From: Marinobacter salinexigens | GTDB lineage: Bacteria; Pseudomonadota; Gammaproteobacteria; Pseudomonadales; Oleiphilaceae | Assembly: GCF_008370345.1 (NCBI RefSeq) | Contig: NZ_VTUU01000001.1 | Span: forward strand, 232,139-296,138 | Direction: 5' to 3' | Length of the DNA: 64,000 nucleotides | Shown: in pieces, positions 17,311 through 28,691 of the stretch | How the letters are laid out: the number at the start of each line of letters is the position of its first letter | Position numbering within the stretch: the stretch's first letter is position 1 | The notes under the pieces: model-generated | Seen by the model: the letters and a program-made list of their open reading frames with translations, nothing else | Database searches by the model: none | Told to the model about the DNA's origin: nothing | Position numbers and translations under genes: made by a program

Positions 17311-17408
17311 CCGTTCGCAAATACATTTTTCCGGCTTGCTTCGGTCGGAAGCTACGTTTAACCGGTCGTCAGGTTGTCGGCCGTCGGATATATCCAGCAG
17401 GAGTAGTC

Positions 17409-18014
17409 ATGAGCACTGACGAAAACCGCAACGAGCAGTTTGAAGAAGAGCTGAAGGACGCCGTCGAGGCAGCTGCCGAGGAAGCGCAATCCGAAGAGGG
17501 TGCAACAGCTCAGGGCACAGGTTCTGAACTGGAAGCGATGCAGGCCCAGGTAAAGGAAGCCCAGGATCAGGTGCTTCGTTCACAGGCTGAAATGCAGAAC
17601 GTTCGTCGCCGTGCCGAAATGGATGTTGAGAAGGCGCATAAGTTCGCCCTCGAAAAGTTTGTGAAGGAGCTTCTGCCGGTCGCTGACAGCCTGGAAAAGG
17701 CGGTCGAAAGTACCGAAGCCAGCGAAGAAACCGGTGAGCTGGTTGCGTCCATCCGTGAAGGCGTCGAAATGACGCTGAATCTGTTTACGGCCAGTTTGAA
17801 GAAATTCAATGTTGAGCAACTAAACCCCGTGGGTGAACCGTTTGATCCTCAGCACCATGAGGCGATGTCTATGGTTCCCGCTCCGGGGGCTGAGCCCAAC
17901 AGCGTGGTTGCTGTGGTGCAGAAAGGCTATCTGCTGAACGGTCGCGTGGTACGCCCGGCGATGGTCGTTGTGGCCAAGGCAGAAGATGCACCAAAAATTG
18001 ATGAGCAGGCTTGA
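17409..18014 (+). CDS. grpE: Nucleotide exchange factor GrpE
   Basis: A 201-residue cytoplasmic co-chaperone that releases ADP from DnaK. The first 60 or so residues are acidic and probably disordered. Then comes the long dimerising helix ([38 protein letters not shown]) and a small beta domain ending with the family signature [25 protein letters not shown]. It opens the grpE-dnaK-dnaJ heat-shock cluster, with 90 bp to dnaK. Confidence 0.97.
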   Translation: MSTDENRNEQFEEELKDAVEAAAEEAQSEEGATAQGTGSELEAMQAQVKEAQDQVLRSQAEMQNVRRRAEMDVEKAHKFALEKFVKELLPVADSLEKAVESTEASEETGELVASIREGVEMTLNLFTASLKKFNVEQLNPVGEPFDPQHHEAMSMVPAPGAEPNSVVAVVQKGYLLNGRVVRPAMVVVAKAEDAPKIDEQA

Positions 18015-18037
18015 AAAGCCGATTAACGCGCCAATAT
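18010..18037 (+). promoter_or_regulatory. Possible second heat-shock promoter before dnaK
   Basis: CTTGAAA at 18010-18016 overlaps the grpE stop codon and is a perfect -35 for sigma-32. After 13 bp the -10 candidate is GCCAATAT, only a partial match to CCCCATNT. It could add heat-induced transcription of dnaK. Confidence 0.3.
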
Positions 18038-18104
18038 AGCCATTAAATGGCGAGAGCCGGGGCAAACTCTCCGGGAAAGCATTCAGAAGATTTGGAGTGA
18101 TTCA

Positions 18105-20024
18105 ATGAGCAAAATTATCGGTATTGACCTGGGAACCACGAACTCTTGTGTTGCCCTGATGGATGGCGACAAGGTTAAGGTTATCGAAAACGCAGAGGGT
18201 GACCGTACCACCCCGTCCATCATCGCTTACACCGAAGACGGTGAAACCCTGGTCGGCCAGTCTGCAAAGCGTCAGGCGGTTACTAACCCGTCCAACACTT
18301 TGTACGCCATCAAGCGTCTGATTGGTCGTCGGTTTGAAGATGACGTGGTTCAGAAAGACATCAAGATGGTGCCTTACACCATCGCCAAGGCCGACAACGG
18401 TGATGCCTGGGTTGAGGTGAAAGGCCAGAAGATGGCTCCGCCGCAGATCTCTGCAGAAGTTCTGAAGAAAATGAAGAAGACTGCAGAAGACTACCTGGGC
18501 GAGAAGGTCACCGAGGCGGTTATTACCGTTCCGGCTTACTTCAACGATAGCCAGCGTCAGGCAACCAAAGATGCTGGCCGGATTGCCGGTCTGGAAGTCA
18601 AGCGGATCATCAACGAGCCGACAGCAGCTGCGCTGGCCTACGGCCTGGACAAGCAGAGTGGTGATCGTACGGTTGCGGTCTATGACCTGGGTGGCGGTAC
18701 CTTCGACCTGTCCATCATCGAAATCGCTGATGTGGACGGTGAGCACCAGTTCGAAGTGCTGGCCACCAACGGTGATACGTTCCTGGGCGGTGAAGACTTC
18801 GACCTGAAGGTTATCGAATACCTCGCAGACCAGTTCAAGAAAGACAGTGGCATCGACCTGCGTGGTGATTCCCTGGCGATGCAGCGTCTGAAAGAAGCGG
18901 GCGAGAAGGCCAAAATCGAACTGTCCAGCAGCCAGCAGACTGACGTGAACCTGCCGTACATCACGGCTGACGCGTCCGGTCCGAAGCACATGAACGTCAA
19001 GCTGACTCGTGCGAAGCTGGAATCTCTGGTTGAAGATCTGGTCCAGCGCAGCCTGGAGCCGTGTAAAGTGGCTCTGCAGGACGCGGGTATGAGTGCAAGC
19101 GAAATCGACGAAGTCATCCTGGTGGGTGGTCAGACTCGTATGCCGCTGGTTCAGGAAAAGGTAAAAGCGTTCTTTGGCAAAGAAGCGCGCAAGGATGTTA
19201 ACCCGGATGAAGCGGTTGCCATGGGTGCAGCTATTCAGGCCGCGGTTCTCTCTGGCGACGTAAAAGACGTTCTACTGCTGGATGTGACTCCGCTGACCCT
19301 CGGCATCGAGACCATGGGTGGCGTGGCGACTCCTCTGATCGAGAAGAACACGACTATTCCGACCAAGAAGTCGCAGACATTCTCTACTGCTGATGACAGC
19401 CAGACTGCGGTAACCATCCATGTGGTTCAGGGTGAGCGTAAGCAGGCTGCTCAGAACAAGTCTCTGGGTCGTTTCGACCTGGCTGACATTCCGCCGGCGC
19501 CCCGCGGTGTGCCTCAGATCGAAGTTACCTTCGATATCGATGCCAACGGTATCCTGAACGTTTCTGCGAAGGACAAGGCGACCGGCAAAGAGCAGTCCAT
19601 CGTGATCAAGGCCTCCTCTGGTCTGAACGATGACGAAATCGAGAAGATGGTGCAGGACGCCGAGGCTAACGCTGAGGAAGATCGCAAGTTCGAGGAACTG
19701 GTGCAGGCCCGTAACCAGGGCGATGCCATGGTTCACGCTGTACGCAAGACACTGACGGATGCGGCTGATAAGGTCACAGACAGCGAGAAAGAGTCTATTG
19801 AAGCTGCGATCAAGGATCTGGAGCAAGCTCTGGAAGGTTCCGATAAAGAAGATATCGAAGCCAAGACTCAGAAGCTGACTGAAGTCTCCTCCGAGCTGGC
19901 TCAGAAGATGTACGCCGAGCAGGGTGAACAGGCACAGCAAGCGGGTGGCCAGGAAGAGGCTCAGCCGGCTGATGATGCCGTCGACGCAGAGTTTGAAGAA
20001 GTTAAAGACGACGACAAGCGTTAA
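18105..20024 (+). CDS. dnaK: Hsp70 chaperone DnaK
   Basis: A 639-residue ATP-driven chaperone for nascent, unfolded and aggregated proteins. The nucleotide-binding domain starts with [16 protein letters not shown] and carries [17 protein letters not shown], the linker region with [14 protein letters not shown] leads to the substrate domain, and the Glu/Asp-rich C-terminus ends EEVKDDDKR, the docking tail typical of bacterial DnaK. Codon use is strongly biased, as expected for a highly expressed gene. It is followed by a perfect hairpin and dnaJ. Confidence 0.99.
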   Translation: MSKIIGIDLGTTNSCVALMDGDKVKVIENAEGDRTTPSIIAYTEDGETLVGQSAKRQAVTNPSNTLYAIKRLIGRRFEDDVVQKDIKMVPYTIAKADNGDAWVEVKGQKMAPPQISAEVLKKMKKTAEDYLGEKVTEAVITVPAYFNDSQRQATKDAGRIAGLEVKRIINEPTAAALAYGLDKQSGDRTVAVYDLGGGTFDLSIIEIADVDGEHQFEVLATNGDTFLGGEDFDLKVIEYLADQFKKDSGIDLRGDSLAMQRLKEAGEKAKIELSSSQQTDVNLPYITADASGPKHMNVKLTRAKLESLVEDLVQRSLEPCKVALQDAGMSASEIDEVILVGGQTRMPLVQEKVKAFFGKEARKDVNPDEAVAMGAAIQAAVLSGDVKDVLLLDVTPLTLGIETMGGVATPLIEKNTTIPTKKSQTFSTADDSQTAVTIHVVQGERKQAAQNKSLGRFDLADIPPAPRGVPQIEVTFDIDANGILNVSAKDKATGKEQSIVIKASSGLNDDEIEKMVQDAEANAEEDRKFEELVQARNQGDAMVHAVRKTLTDAADKVTDSEKESIEAAIKDLEQALEGSDKEDIEAKTQKLTEVSSELAQKMYAEQGEQAQQAGGQEEAQPADDAVDAEFEEVKDDDKR

Positions 20025-20046
20025 TAACGAAGTACATCAGGTAGTT

Positions 20047-20077
20047 GGAAAACGCGGGGGCTCTCCCCGCGTTTTCC
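20047..20077 (+). terminator. Perfect 13-bp hairpin between dnaK and dnaJ
   Basis: GGAAAACGCGGGG (20047-20059) pairs exactly with 20065-20077 around a 5-nt loop. The four T of the arm are followed by CC, so termination would be partial; it may lower dnaJ relative to dnaK or stabilise the dnaK mRNA end. Confidence 0.55.
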
Positions 20078-20103
20078 GTGTATAAAAACAGGGTTTTTAA
20101 AGC

Positions 20104-22058
<1,955 letters not shown>

Positions 22059-22081
22059 GGGTTCAGAGTGGCATGCCTGGA

Positions 22082-22193
22082 GGCTGGAGTCTGAAATCCG
22101 CTTCCGGGAATGTCGGAGGCCATGGATGGCCGGAGCCAAGCGCACATGGATGTGCTGGTAGCGGTTCCCGGAAGCGGATTTCGGGCTCCAGCC
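22082..22193. repeat. Nested palindromic element, copy 1
   Basis: Arms of 29 nt (22082-22110 and 22165-22193) form an inverted repeat with two mismatches, both of which would be G-U pairs in RNA. The 54-nt core (22111-22164) holds two small palindromes, GGCCATGGATGGCC (22118-22131) and GCACATGGATGTGC (22142-22155). The core recurs at 43433-43486 on the other strand at about 80% identity (43 of 54), while the arms there are different. The element begins 24 bp after dapB. No T-run follows, so it is not a plain terminator. Confidence 0.8.
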
Positions 22194-22238
22194 GGTGTTG
22201 CGGGGGGTTGCGGATAGTCCCTACAGGCCCATTAGGCG

Positions 22239-22267
22239 TGGACAAAAACTGCCATATTTCCTACAAT
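22239..22267 (+). promoter_or_regulatory. carA promoter
   Basis: TGGACA (22239-22244), a 17-bp gap and TACAAT (22262-22267) form a good sigma-70 promoter. Transcription would begin near 22274, giving a leader of about 170 nt before carA. Confidence 0.7.
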
Positions 22268-22309
22268 GAGGCGGTTTAACTGCACCAAGCGTAGCTTTGA
22301 TAACGCCCA

Positions 22310-22376
22310 GGGAACGCAAACCGTTCCCGGACAACGAAAAAGCGGGACGGAGTTTTGACTCCCTCTCGCTTTTTTG
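22310..22376 (+). terminator. Attenuator-like hairpins in the carA leader
   Basis: A first hairpin (GGGAACG/CGTTCCC, 22310-22328) is followed by a terminator-like stem (AGCGGGACGGAGT with ACTCCCTCTCGCT, two mismatches) ending in six T at 22376. Both lie between the predicted carA promoter and carA itself. Confidence 0.6.
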
Positions 22377-22444
22377 CGACCTGAATTTGCGCTTGCGTTC
22401 CTGTTCGTGACGAACCGATACGCCACTCGATGAGGATACAAGCC

Positions 22445-23575
22445 TTGAGCACACCTGCAATCCTTGCACTCGCAGACGGAAGCCTGTTCTACGGCACCGC
22501 CATTGGCGCTGACGGAGAAACCAGTGGTGAGGTGGTCTTCAACACCGCCATGACCGGTTACCAGGAAATCCTGACCGACCCGTCCTACTCTCGCCAGATC
22601 GTAACCCTGACCTATCCTCACATCGGCAACACCGGTGTTAACAAAGAGGATGTGGAATCCGATCGCGTCCAGGCCGCTGGCCTGATTATCCGGGATCTGC
22701 CACTGCTGGCCAGCAGCTGGCGCAATGAACAAACCCTGGAAGACTACCTGCGAAGCAACAACATTGTTGGCATCGCGGATATTGATACCCGTCGGCTTAC
22801 CCGCATCCTGCGCGACAAGGGCTCCCAGAACGGTGCCATCGTCGCAGGCGAAGGCGCCACAGCAGAGCGTGCTCTCGAATTGGCTAATGCCTTCCCCGGC
22901 CTCAAAGGTATGGATCTGGCAAAAGAAGTTACCTGCGACACTGCCTACCAGTGGAGCCAGTCTGAGTGGAGTCTGGAAGGTGGCTATGGTGAGCGCAATG
23001 AAAGCAGCTTCAAGGTTGTGGCCTGGGATTACGGCGTGAAGTACAACATCCTGCGGATGCTGGCGGCTCGCGGTTGCGACATTACGGTTGTACCTGCCCA
23101 GACTCCGGCCTCTGAAGTGCTCGCGATGAATCCGGACGGTGTCTTCCTGTCAAACGGCCCGGGTGACCCTGAGCCCTGTGATTACGCAATTACTGCGATT
23201 CGCGAAGTGCTGGAAACCAACATCCCGGTATTCGGTATCTGCCTGGGGCACCAGTTGCTGGCGCTGGCCAGTGGTGCGGGAACCATGAAGATGGGTCACG
23301 GTCATCATGGTGCCAACCACCCGGTACAGGATCTGGCCGACGGCACCGTTATGATCACCAGCCAGAACCATGGCTTTGCGGTGGATGAGGCGACGCTGCC
23401 TGACAACATCGAAGCTACCCATAAATCCCTGTTCGATGGCACGCTGCAGGGTATTCGTCGGACCGACAAGCCGGCCTACAGCTTCCAGGGGCATCCGGAA
23501 GCAAGCCCGGGTCCTCATGACGTAGCGCCCCTGTTTGACGAGTTCATCCGCCTGATGAATGAGCGATCTGCCTGA
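22445..23575 (+). CDS. carA: Carbamoyl-phosphate synthase small (glutaminase) subunit
   Basis: A 376-residue glutamine amidotransferase that supplies ammonia to CarB for carbamoyl phosphate, the precursor of arginine and pyrimidines. The class I amidotransferase half has the nucleophile in [11 protein letters not shown] and the His/Glu pair in [11 protein letters not shown]; the N-terminal half starts [13 protein letters not shown] prefer the TTG at 22445 because GAGGA lies 8 bp upstream; an ATG at 22430 in the same frame has no ribosome site. An attenuator-like leader precedes it. carB follows after 81 bp. Confidence 0.96.
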   Translation: MSTPAILALADGSLFYGTAIGADGETSGEVVFNTAMTGYQEILTDPSYSRQIVTLTYPHIGNTGVNKEDVESDRVQAAGLIIRDLPLLASSWRNEQTLEDYLRSNNIVGIADIDTRRLTRILRDKGSQNGAIVAGEGATAERALELANAFPGLKGMDLAKEVTCDTAYQWSQSEWSLEGGYGERNESSFKVVAWDYGVKYNILRMLAARGCDITVVPAQTPASEVLAMNPDGVFLSNGPGDPEPCDYAITAIREVLETNIPVFGICLGHQLLALASGAGTMKMGHGHHGANHPVQDLADGTVMITSQNHGFAVDEATLPDNIEATHKSLFDGTLQGIRRTDKPAYSFQGHPEASPGPHDVAPLFDEFIRLMNERSA

Positions 23576-23656
23576 GCGCAGATTGCCATGGATAACTCAC
23601 GGGCGCTGAGCTTTGCGCTGCAAGAATTCAAAAGTTGCTGACAGGTTTATCAAGAC

Positions 23657-26600
23657 ATGCCAAAACGTACAGACATTCAAAGCATCCTGATCCTGGGCGC
23701 CGGCCCCATCGTGATCGGGCAGGCGTGCGAATTCGACTACTCCGGAGCACAGGCCTGCAAGGCGCTGCGCGAGGAAGGGTATCGGGTGATTCTGGTTAAT
23801 TCCAACCCGGCTACCATCATGACCGATCCGGCGATGGCCGATGCCACCTACATCGAGCCGATCACCTGGAAAACCGTCGAAAAAATCATCGAGAAAGAAC
23901 AGCCAGACGCTCTGTTGCCCACCATGGGTGGTCAGACCGCGCTGAACTGCGCACTGGATCTGGAAAAGCACGGTGTTCTTGAAAAGCACGGCGTCGAGAT
24001 GATCGGTGCCAACGCCGATACCATCGACAAGGCGGAAGACCGGAATCGCTTTGATAAGGCCATGAAGAAAATTGGCCTTGAATGCCCGCGCGCATCCATC
24101 GCCCACTCCATGGAAGAAGCCTGGACTATTTCCGAAGACATCGGCTTCCCGTGCATTATCCGCCCGTCCTTTACCATGGGTGGCTCCGGCGGCGGTATTG
24201 CCTACAACAAAGACGAGTTCGAGGAAATCTGTCAGCGCGGTCTGGACCTCTCCCCGACCAATGAGCTGCTCATCGACGAGTCGCTGATCGGCTGGAAAGA
24301 GTACGAGATGGAAGTGGTTCGCGATAAAGCGGACAACTGCATCATCGTCTGTTCGATCGAGAACTTCGATCCCATGGGGGTGCACACCGGTGACTCCATT
24401 ACCGTCGCTCCGGCCCAGACCCTCACCGACAAGGAATACCAGATTATGCGGAACGCCTCCCTGGCGGTCCTGCGTGAGATTGGTGTTGAAACCGGTGGCT
24501 CCAATGTCCAGTTCGGTATCAACCCGGACACCGGTCGTATGGTGGTCATCGAAATGAACCCGCGGGTTTCCCGTTCCTCAGCCCTGGCCTCCAAAGCGAC
24601 TGGTTTCCCGATCGCAAAAGTTGCCGCAAAACTGGCTGTCGGTTACACCCTGGACGAGTTGAGCAACGACATTACCGGTGGCGTAACGCCGGCTTCTTTT
24701 GAGCCGAGTATCGATTACGTTGTTACCAAGATTCCCCGGTTCACCTTTGAAAAGTTCCCGCAGGCTGATGCCCGCCTGACCACCCAGATGAAATCCGTGG
24801 GCGAGGTTATGGCGATCGGCCGTACTTTCCAGGAGTCCCTGCAGAAAGCGCTGCGTGGGCTGGAGGTAGGGTCTGAAGGCTTCGATGAGAAGCTGGAAGA
24901 GCTGGAGTCCGAGAATTCCCAGGAAACCCTGGTCCAGGAAATGAACGTCCCGGGTGCAGAGCGCATCTGGTACCTTGGTGATGCATTCCGTTCCGGCCTG
25001 ACCGTTGAGGATGTGTTCCAGCACACCAAAATCGATCCGTGGTACCTGGTACAGATTGAAGACCTTATTCGTGAAGAGCAGGCCCTCAAGAGCGCCGGCA
25101 AGGCGGATATTGATCGTGCCACCTTGTTCCGCCTCAAGCGTAAGGGCTTTTCAGATGCCCGTCTGGCCAAGTTGCTGGGTATCTCTGAAGGTAGTCTGCG
25201 CAAGCTTCGTCATGATCTGGAAATCCGTCCTGTCTACAAACGGGTAGATACCTGTGCGGCGGAATTTGCGTCCGATACAGCCTACATGTACTCAACCTAT
25301 GAGGAAGAGTGCGAGGCGGATGTCAGTGATCGTGAAAAAATCGTTGTCATCGGAGGCGGTCCCAACCGTATCGGTCAGGGCATCGAATTCGATTATTGCT
25401 GTGTCCACGCAGCACTGGCCATGCGCGAAGATGGCTATGAAACCATCATGATCAACTGCAACCCGGAAACCGTGTCCACGGACTACGACACTTCCGACCG
25501 GTTGTACTTCGAGCCGATCACTCTGGAAGATGTTCTGGAGATCATTCAGCTCGAGAAGCCTAAAGGTGTCATCGTGCACTACGGTGGCCAGACACCTCTG
25601 AAGCTGGCTCGGGGCCTGGAAGCTGCTGGAGTACCGATCATTGGTACCAGCCCGGATGCTATCGACCGTGCGGAAGACCGTGAGCGTTTCCAGCAGATGA
25701 TTCAGCGTCTTGGTCTCAAGCAGCCTGAAAACGCGACCGTACGCAGCCACGAGGAAGGTGTCCTCGCGGCTCGTGAAATCGGCTATCCGCTGGTGGTTCG
25801 TCCGTCCTACGTTCTGGGTGGTCGTGCCATGGAAATCGTCTATGACGAGACCGAGCTGGTGCGCTACATGCGCAATGCGGTTCTGGTATCCAATGACAGC
25901 CCGGTATTGCTTGATCACTTCCTGAATGCTGCCGTTGAGGTGGATATCGACGCCATCTGCGACGGCCAGGACGTGGTTATCGGCGGTATCATGCAGCACA
26001 TCGAGCAGGCGGGTGTTCACTCCGGTGATTCCGCGTGTTCTCTGCCACCGTACAGCCTGCCAAAGGCTGTTCAGGATGAGATGCGCGAAGCGGTCCGGAA
26101 AATGGCTATCGAGCTGGATGTTATCGGACTGATGAACGTCCAGCTAGCCTGGCAGGACGATGAAATCTACGTGATTGAAGTCAATCCACGCGCTTCCCGT
26201 ACCGTTCCCTTCGTGTCCAAAGCGATTGGCGAATCTCTGGCGGCTGTGGCTGCTCGTGTCATGTCTGGCAAAACGCTGAAGGAACTTGGTTTTACTCAGG
26301 AAATTGTGCCGGAATACTATGCGGTTAAAGAGTCGGTGTTCCCGTTCAATAAATTCCCGGCGGTTGACCCGATTCTCGGGCCTGAAATGAAGTCCACCGG
26401 CGAGGTCATGGGGCTGGGTGACAGCTTTGATGAAGCTTTCGCCAAGGCTGCTCTGGCATCTGGCGAACGTCTGCCTGCGCAGGGTACGGCCTTTATGTCT
26501 GTCCGTGATGTGGACAAGCCGGGCGCGGCCAGTGTCGCCCGTGACCTGGTTGATGCAGGTTTCAAGATCATTGCGACTACCGGTACTGCCAAGGCGCTGG

Positions 26601-26875
26601 TTGAGGCTGGCATCGAAGTGGAACGGGTGAACAAGGTCCGCGAAGGTCGTCCGCATATCGTTGACGCTATCAAGAACGGAAAAGTTCAGCTGATCATCAA
26701 CACCACTGAAGGTCGCAAGGCGATTTCGGATTCGGCCCAGATTCGCCAGTCCGCGCTGCAGACCAAGGTAACATACACAACGACTCTGGCAGGTGGCGAA
26801 GCGTTCTGCCGGGCAATCAAATTCGGCCCGGAACGCACAGTACGTCGTCTCCAGGATCTTCACGCAGGAAAGTAA
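23657..26875 (+). CDS. carB: Carbamoyl-phosphate synthase large subunit
   Basis: A 1072-residue synthase with two homologous ATP-grasp halves. The first (residues 1-400) makes carboxyphosphate and the second (about 555-935) makes carbamoyl phosphate, each beginning with a [19 protein letters not shown] or [13 protein letters not shown] motif. An oligomerisation domain lies between. The C-terminal MGS-like domain (about 935-1072) contains [11 protein letters not shown] and is the usual site for UMP and ornithine control. Full length, no defects. greA begins four bases after its stop, so the two are probably co-transcribed. Confidence 0.98.
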   Translation: MPKRTDIQSILILGAGPIVIGQACEFDYSGAQACKALREEGYRVILVNSNPATIMTDPAMADATYIEPITWKTVEKIIEKEQPDALLPTMGGQTALNCALDLEKHGVLEKHGVEMIGANADTIDKAEDRNRFDKAMKKIGLECPRASIAHSMEEAWTISEDIGFPCIIRPSFTMGGSGGGIAYNKDEFEEICQRGLDLSPTNELLIDESLIGWKEYEMEVVRDKADNCIIVCSIENFDPMGVHTGDSITVAPAQTLTDKEYQIMRNASLAVLREIGVETGGSNVQFGINPDTGRMVVIEMNPRVSRSSALASKATGFPIAKVAAKLAVGYTLDELSNDITGGVTPASFEPSIDYVVTKIPRFTFEKFPQADARLTTQMKSVGEVMAIGRTFQESLQKALRGLEVGSEGFDEKLEELESENSQETLVQEMNVPGAERIWYLGDAFRSGLTVEDVFQHTKIDPWYLVQIEDLIREEQALKSAGKADIDRATLFRLKRKGFSDARLAKLLGISEGSLRKLRHDLEIRPVYKRVDTCAAEFASDTAYMYSTYEEECEADVSDREKIVVIGGGPNRIGQGIEFDYCCVHAALAMREDGYETIMINCNPETVSTDYDTSDRLYFEPITLEDVLEIIQLEKPKGVIVHYGGQTPLKLARGLEAAGVPIIGTSPDAIDRAEDRERFQQMIQRLGLKQPENATVRSHEEGVLAAREIGYPLVVRPSYVLGGRAMEIVYDETELVRYMRNAVLVSNDSPVLLDHFLNAAVEVDIDAICDGQDVVIGGIMQHIEQAGVHSGDSACSLPPYSLPKAVQDEMREAVRKMAIELDVIGLMNVQLAWQDDEIYVIEVNPRASRTVPFVSKAIGESLAAVAARVMSGKTLKELGFTQEIVPEYYAVKESVFPFNKFPAVDPILGPEMKSTGEVMGLGDSFDEAFAKAALASGERLPAQGTAFMSVRDVDKPGAASVARDLVDAGFKIIATTGTAKALVEAGIEVERVNKVREGRPHIVDAIKNGKVQLIINTTEGRKAISDSAQIRQSALQTKVTYTTTLAGGEAFCRAIKFGPERTVRRLQDLHAGK

Positions 26876-26879
26876 GATC

Positions 26880-27359
26880 ATGTCTGAAAGAGTACCGATG
26901 ACCAAGACGGGCGAAGCCCGTCTGCGCGCCGAACTTCAGAAACTCAAATCTGAAGATCGTCCTCAGGTGATTGCAGCGATTGCCGAGGCCCGTGAGCACG
27001 GAGATCTCAAGGAAAATGCCGAGTATCATGCAGCTCGTGAACAGCAGGGCTTCATCGAAGGCCGTATTCAGGAGATTGAAGGAAAGCTTTCGGTCGCTCA
27101 GGTAATTGATGTCACGACCATGGAAAATACCGGTAAGGTCATCTTTGGCACTACAGTGCAGTTGATCAATGTTGAAACCGACGAAGAAGTGAAATATCAG
27201 ATCGTTGGTGAAGACGAGGCGGATATCAAGGCTGGTAAAATTTCAGTCTCGTCGCCAATTGCCCGTGCACTGGTTGGCAAGAGTGAAGGTGATGTGGTTG
27301 CTATTCGTGTGCCGTCGGGCACCGTTGAGTACGAAATAGGGGAAGTCGAGTACATCTGA
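26880..27359 (+). CDS. greA: Transcript cleavage factor GreA
   Basis: A 159-residue factor that rescues backtracked RNA polymerase by stimulating RNA cleavage. The N-terminal coiled coil starts [22 protein letters not shown] and holds the acidic tip ([17 protein letters not shown]) that enters the polymerase channel; the C-terminal globular part ends with [20 protein letters not shown]. The start ATG overlaps the end of the ribosome site region just after carB. A clear terminator follows. Confidence 0.97.
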   Translation: MSERVPMTKTGEARLRAELQKLKSEDRPQVIAAIAEAREHGDLKENAEYHAAREQQGFIEGRIQEIEGKLSVAQVIDVTTMENTGKVIFGTTVQLINVETDEEVKYQIVGEDEADIKAGKISVSSPIARALVGKSEGDVVAIRVPSGTVEYEIGEVEYI

Positions 27360-27377
27360 TCTCGATGCGCCTGAACG

Positions 27378-27415
27378 AAAAAGCCGGCTGGGGTTTCGCA
27401 GCCGGCTTTTTTGTT
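27378..27415. terminator. greA terminator
   Basis: Stem AAAAGCCGGCTG/CAGCCGGCTTTT with six T after it on the + strand and an A-run before it. It may also end the convergent yhbY transcript. Confidence 0.88.
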
Positions 27416-27467
27416 TGAGCTGTCTTTATTCGAGCTGTCGCCAGTGATCGAGTGGAACAGCTATCGC

Positions 27468-27779
27468 TCAGTTCTTGTGGCGAAGCAGATTGGACAGCTT
27501 CGGGTTCGGGTTCTTTGCCCTGCGTAGAATGACCGCAATTTTACCGATGGTCTGAATAAGTTCAGCACCAGAGCTGTCGCAAAGGGCGGCGATGGCTTCC
27601 TGGCGAACTTCCCGGTCAGTGCTGGCAATCTTGACCTTGATAAGTTCATGATCGTTCAGCGCGCGTTCGAGTTCGTCCTGGAGGCCTTCAGTCAGCCCTT
27701 TGTCTCCGACAATGATGACGGGTTTCAGGTTGTGGGCGATGCCCCGGTATTCCCGGCGCTGTTCCGGTGAAACGCTCAT
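27468..27779 (-). CDS. yhbY: RNA-binding CRM-domain protein YhbY
   Basis: A 103-residue protein with a single CRM domain, thought to help large-subunit ribosome assembly. Family features are RGIAHNLKPVIIVGDKGLTEGLQDELERALNDHELIKVK and the C-terminal GKIAVILRRAKNPNPKLSN. The ATG at 27777-27779 (MSVSPEQRREYRG) is preferred over an in-frame codon eight residues upstream. It is divergent from rlmE and convergent with greA, as in many gammaproteobacteria. Confidence 0.92.
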   Translation of the reverse strand: MSVSPEQRREYRGIAHNLKPVIIVGDKGLTEGLQDELERALNDHELIKVKIASTDREVRQEAIAALCDSSGAELIQTIGKIAVILRRAKNPNPKLSNLLRHKN

Positions 27780-27944
27780 GATGTAATCTCTTAATAGGTG
27801 CAATTAACAAAAGGTCAGCGGAGGTTTCGCTGGCATAGTCGTATAATTGGCGAAGTGTAACAGATCGGCGGCCGGTAATAATCGCCGTTAACACCTATCG
27901 GTGTGGTCAGTGCAGTTCTGTTCAATAAATTTTGGAGGTTTGAT

Positions 27945-28565
27945 TTGGCCCGCTCGAAGTCCAGTGATCGCTGGCTTAAGGAACATTTTGATGACGTCTG
28001 GGTCAAAAAGTCCCAGGAAGATGGCTATCGCTCCCGGGCGAGTTACAAGCTGATCGAGTTGGATCAGAAAGACAAACTGTTCCGTCCGGGGCAGCTGGTT
28101 GTTGATCTTGGGGCGGCTCCAGGAGGGTGGTCTCAGATTGCTGCGGAGCGGGTTGGAGATTCTGGTGTTGTCATTGCCAGTGATATCCTGCCGATGAATC
28201 CGATTGCGGGTGTGGATTTCGTTCAGGGTGACTTCACCGAGGATGAGGTGTTTGAGGAATTGCTGGCGTTGCTCGGAGATCGGCGGGCAGACGTTGTAAT
28301 TTCAGATATGGCACCCAATATGAGTGGTATGGCATCTGTAGATATTCCGAAAGCCATGGGTCTGGTTGAGTTGGCGCTGGATATGGCTCAAAGGGTGTTG
28401 CGCCCGGGCGGCGTGTTTGTTGCCAAGGTGTTTCAGGGTGAAGGCTTTGATGCGCTGCTGGCTGACATGCGCGGAAGCTTCAATACAGTTGTGAGTCGCA
28501 AACCGGATTCATCCAGGGCGCGTTCCCGGGAAATCTATCAGGTTTGTAAGGGTTTTAAGGGCTGA
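27945..28565 (+). CDS. rlmE: 23S rRNA (uridine-2'-O) methyltransferase RlmE (FtsJ)
   Basis: A 206-residue SAM-dependent enzyme that methylates U2552 of 23S rRNA (E. coli numbering). The SAM pocket is [15 protein letters not shown] and the catalytic K-D-K-E set falls in the usual places ([35 protein letters not shown]). The start is a TTG at 27945 with GGAGG 6 bp upstream; the longer frame from 27903 lacks a ribosome site. ftsH follows after 126 bp, as in E. coli. Confidence 0.95.
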   Translation: MARSKSSDRWLKEHFDDVWVKKSQEDGYRSRASYKLIELDQKDKLFRPGQLVVDLGAAPGGWSQIAAERVGDSGVVIASDILPMNPIAGVDFVQGDFTEDEVFEELLALLGDRRADVVISDMAPNMSGMASVDIPKAMGLVELALDMAQRVLRPGGVFVAKVFQGEGFDALLADMRGSFNTVVSRKPDSSRARSREIYQVCKGFKG

Positions 28566-28691
28566 TTTGATCAGCTGTCCTGTGGCCGATACGGATGGGC
28601 CGTTTCTGGTGGACAGGCGTACAATTAGTGTAAGGTGTCAGAAAGGGGCTTAACCTCAGGTTGCGGTCCTTCAATTCACAGGTGATGATCC

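Noticed and set aside
22266..22360. Possible leader peptide before carA beginning ATG AGG CGG
   Set aside because: Its ATG overlaps the predicted -10 box, so it would not be on the transcript, and there is no ribosome site.
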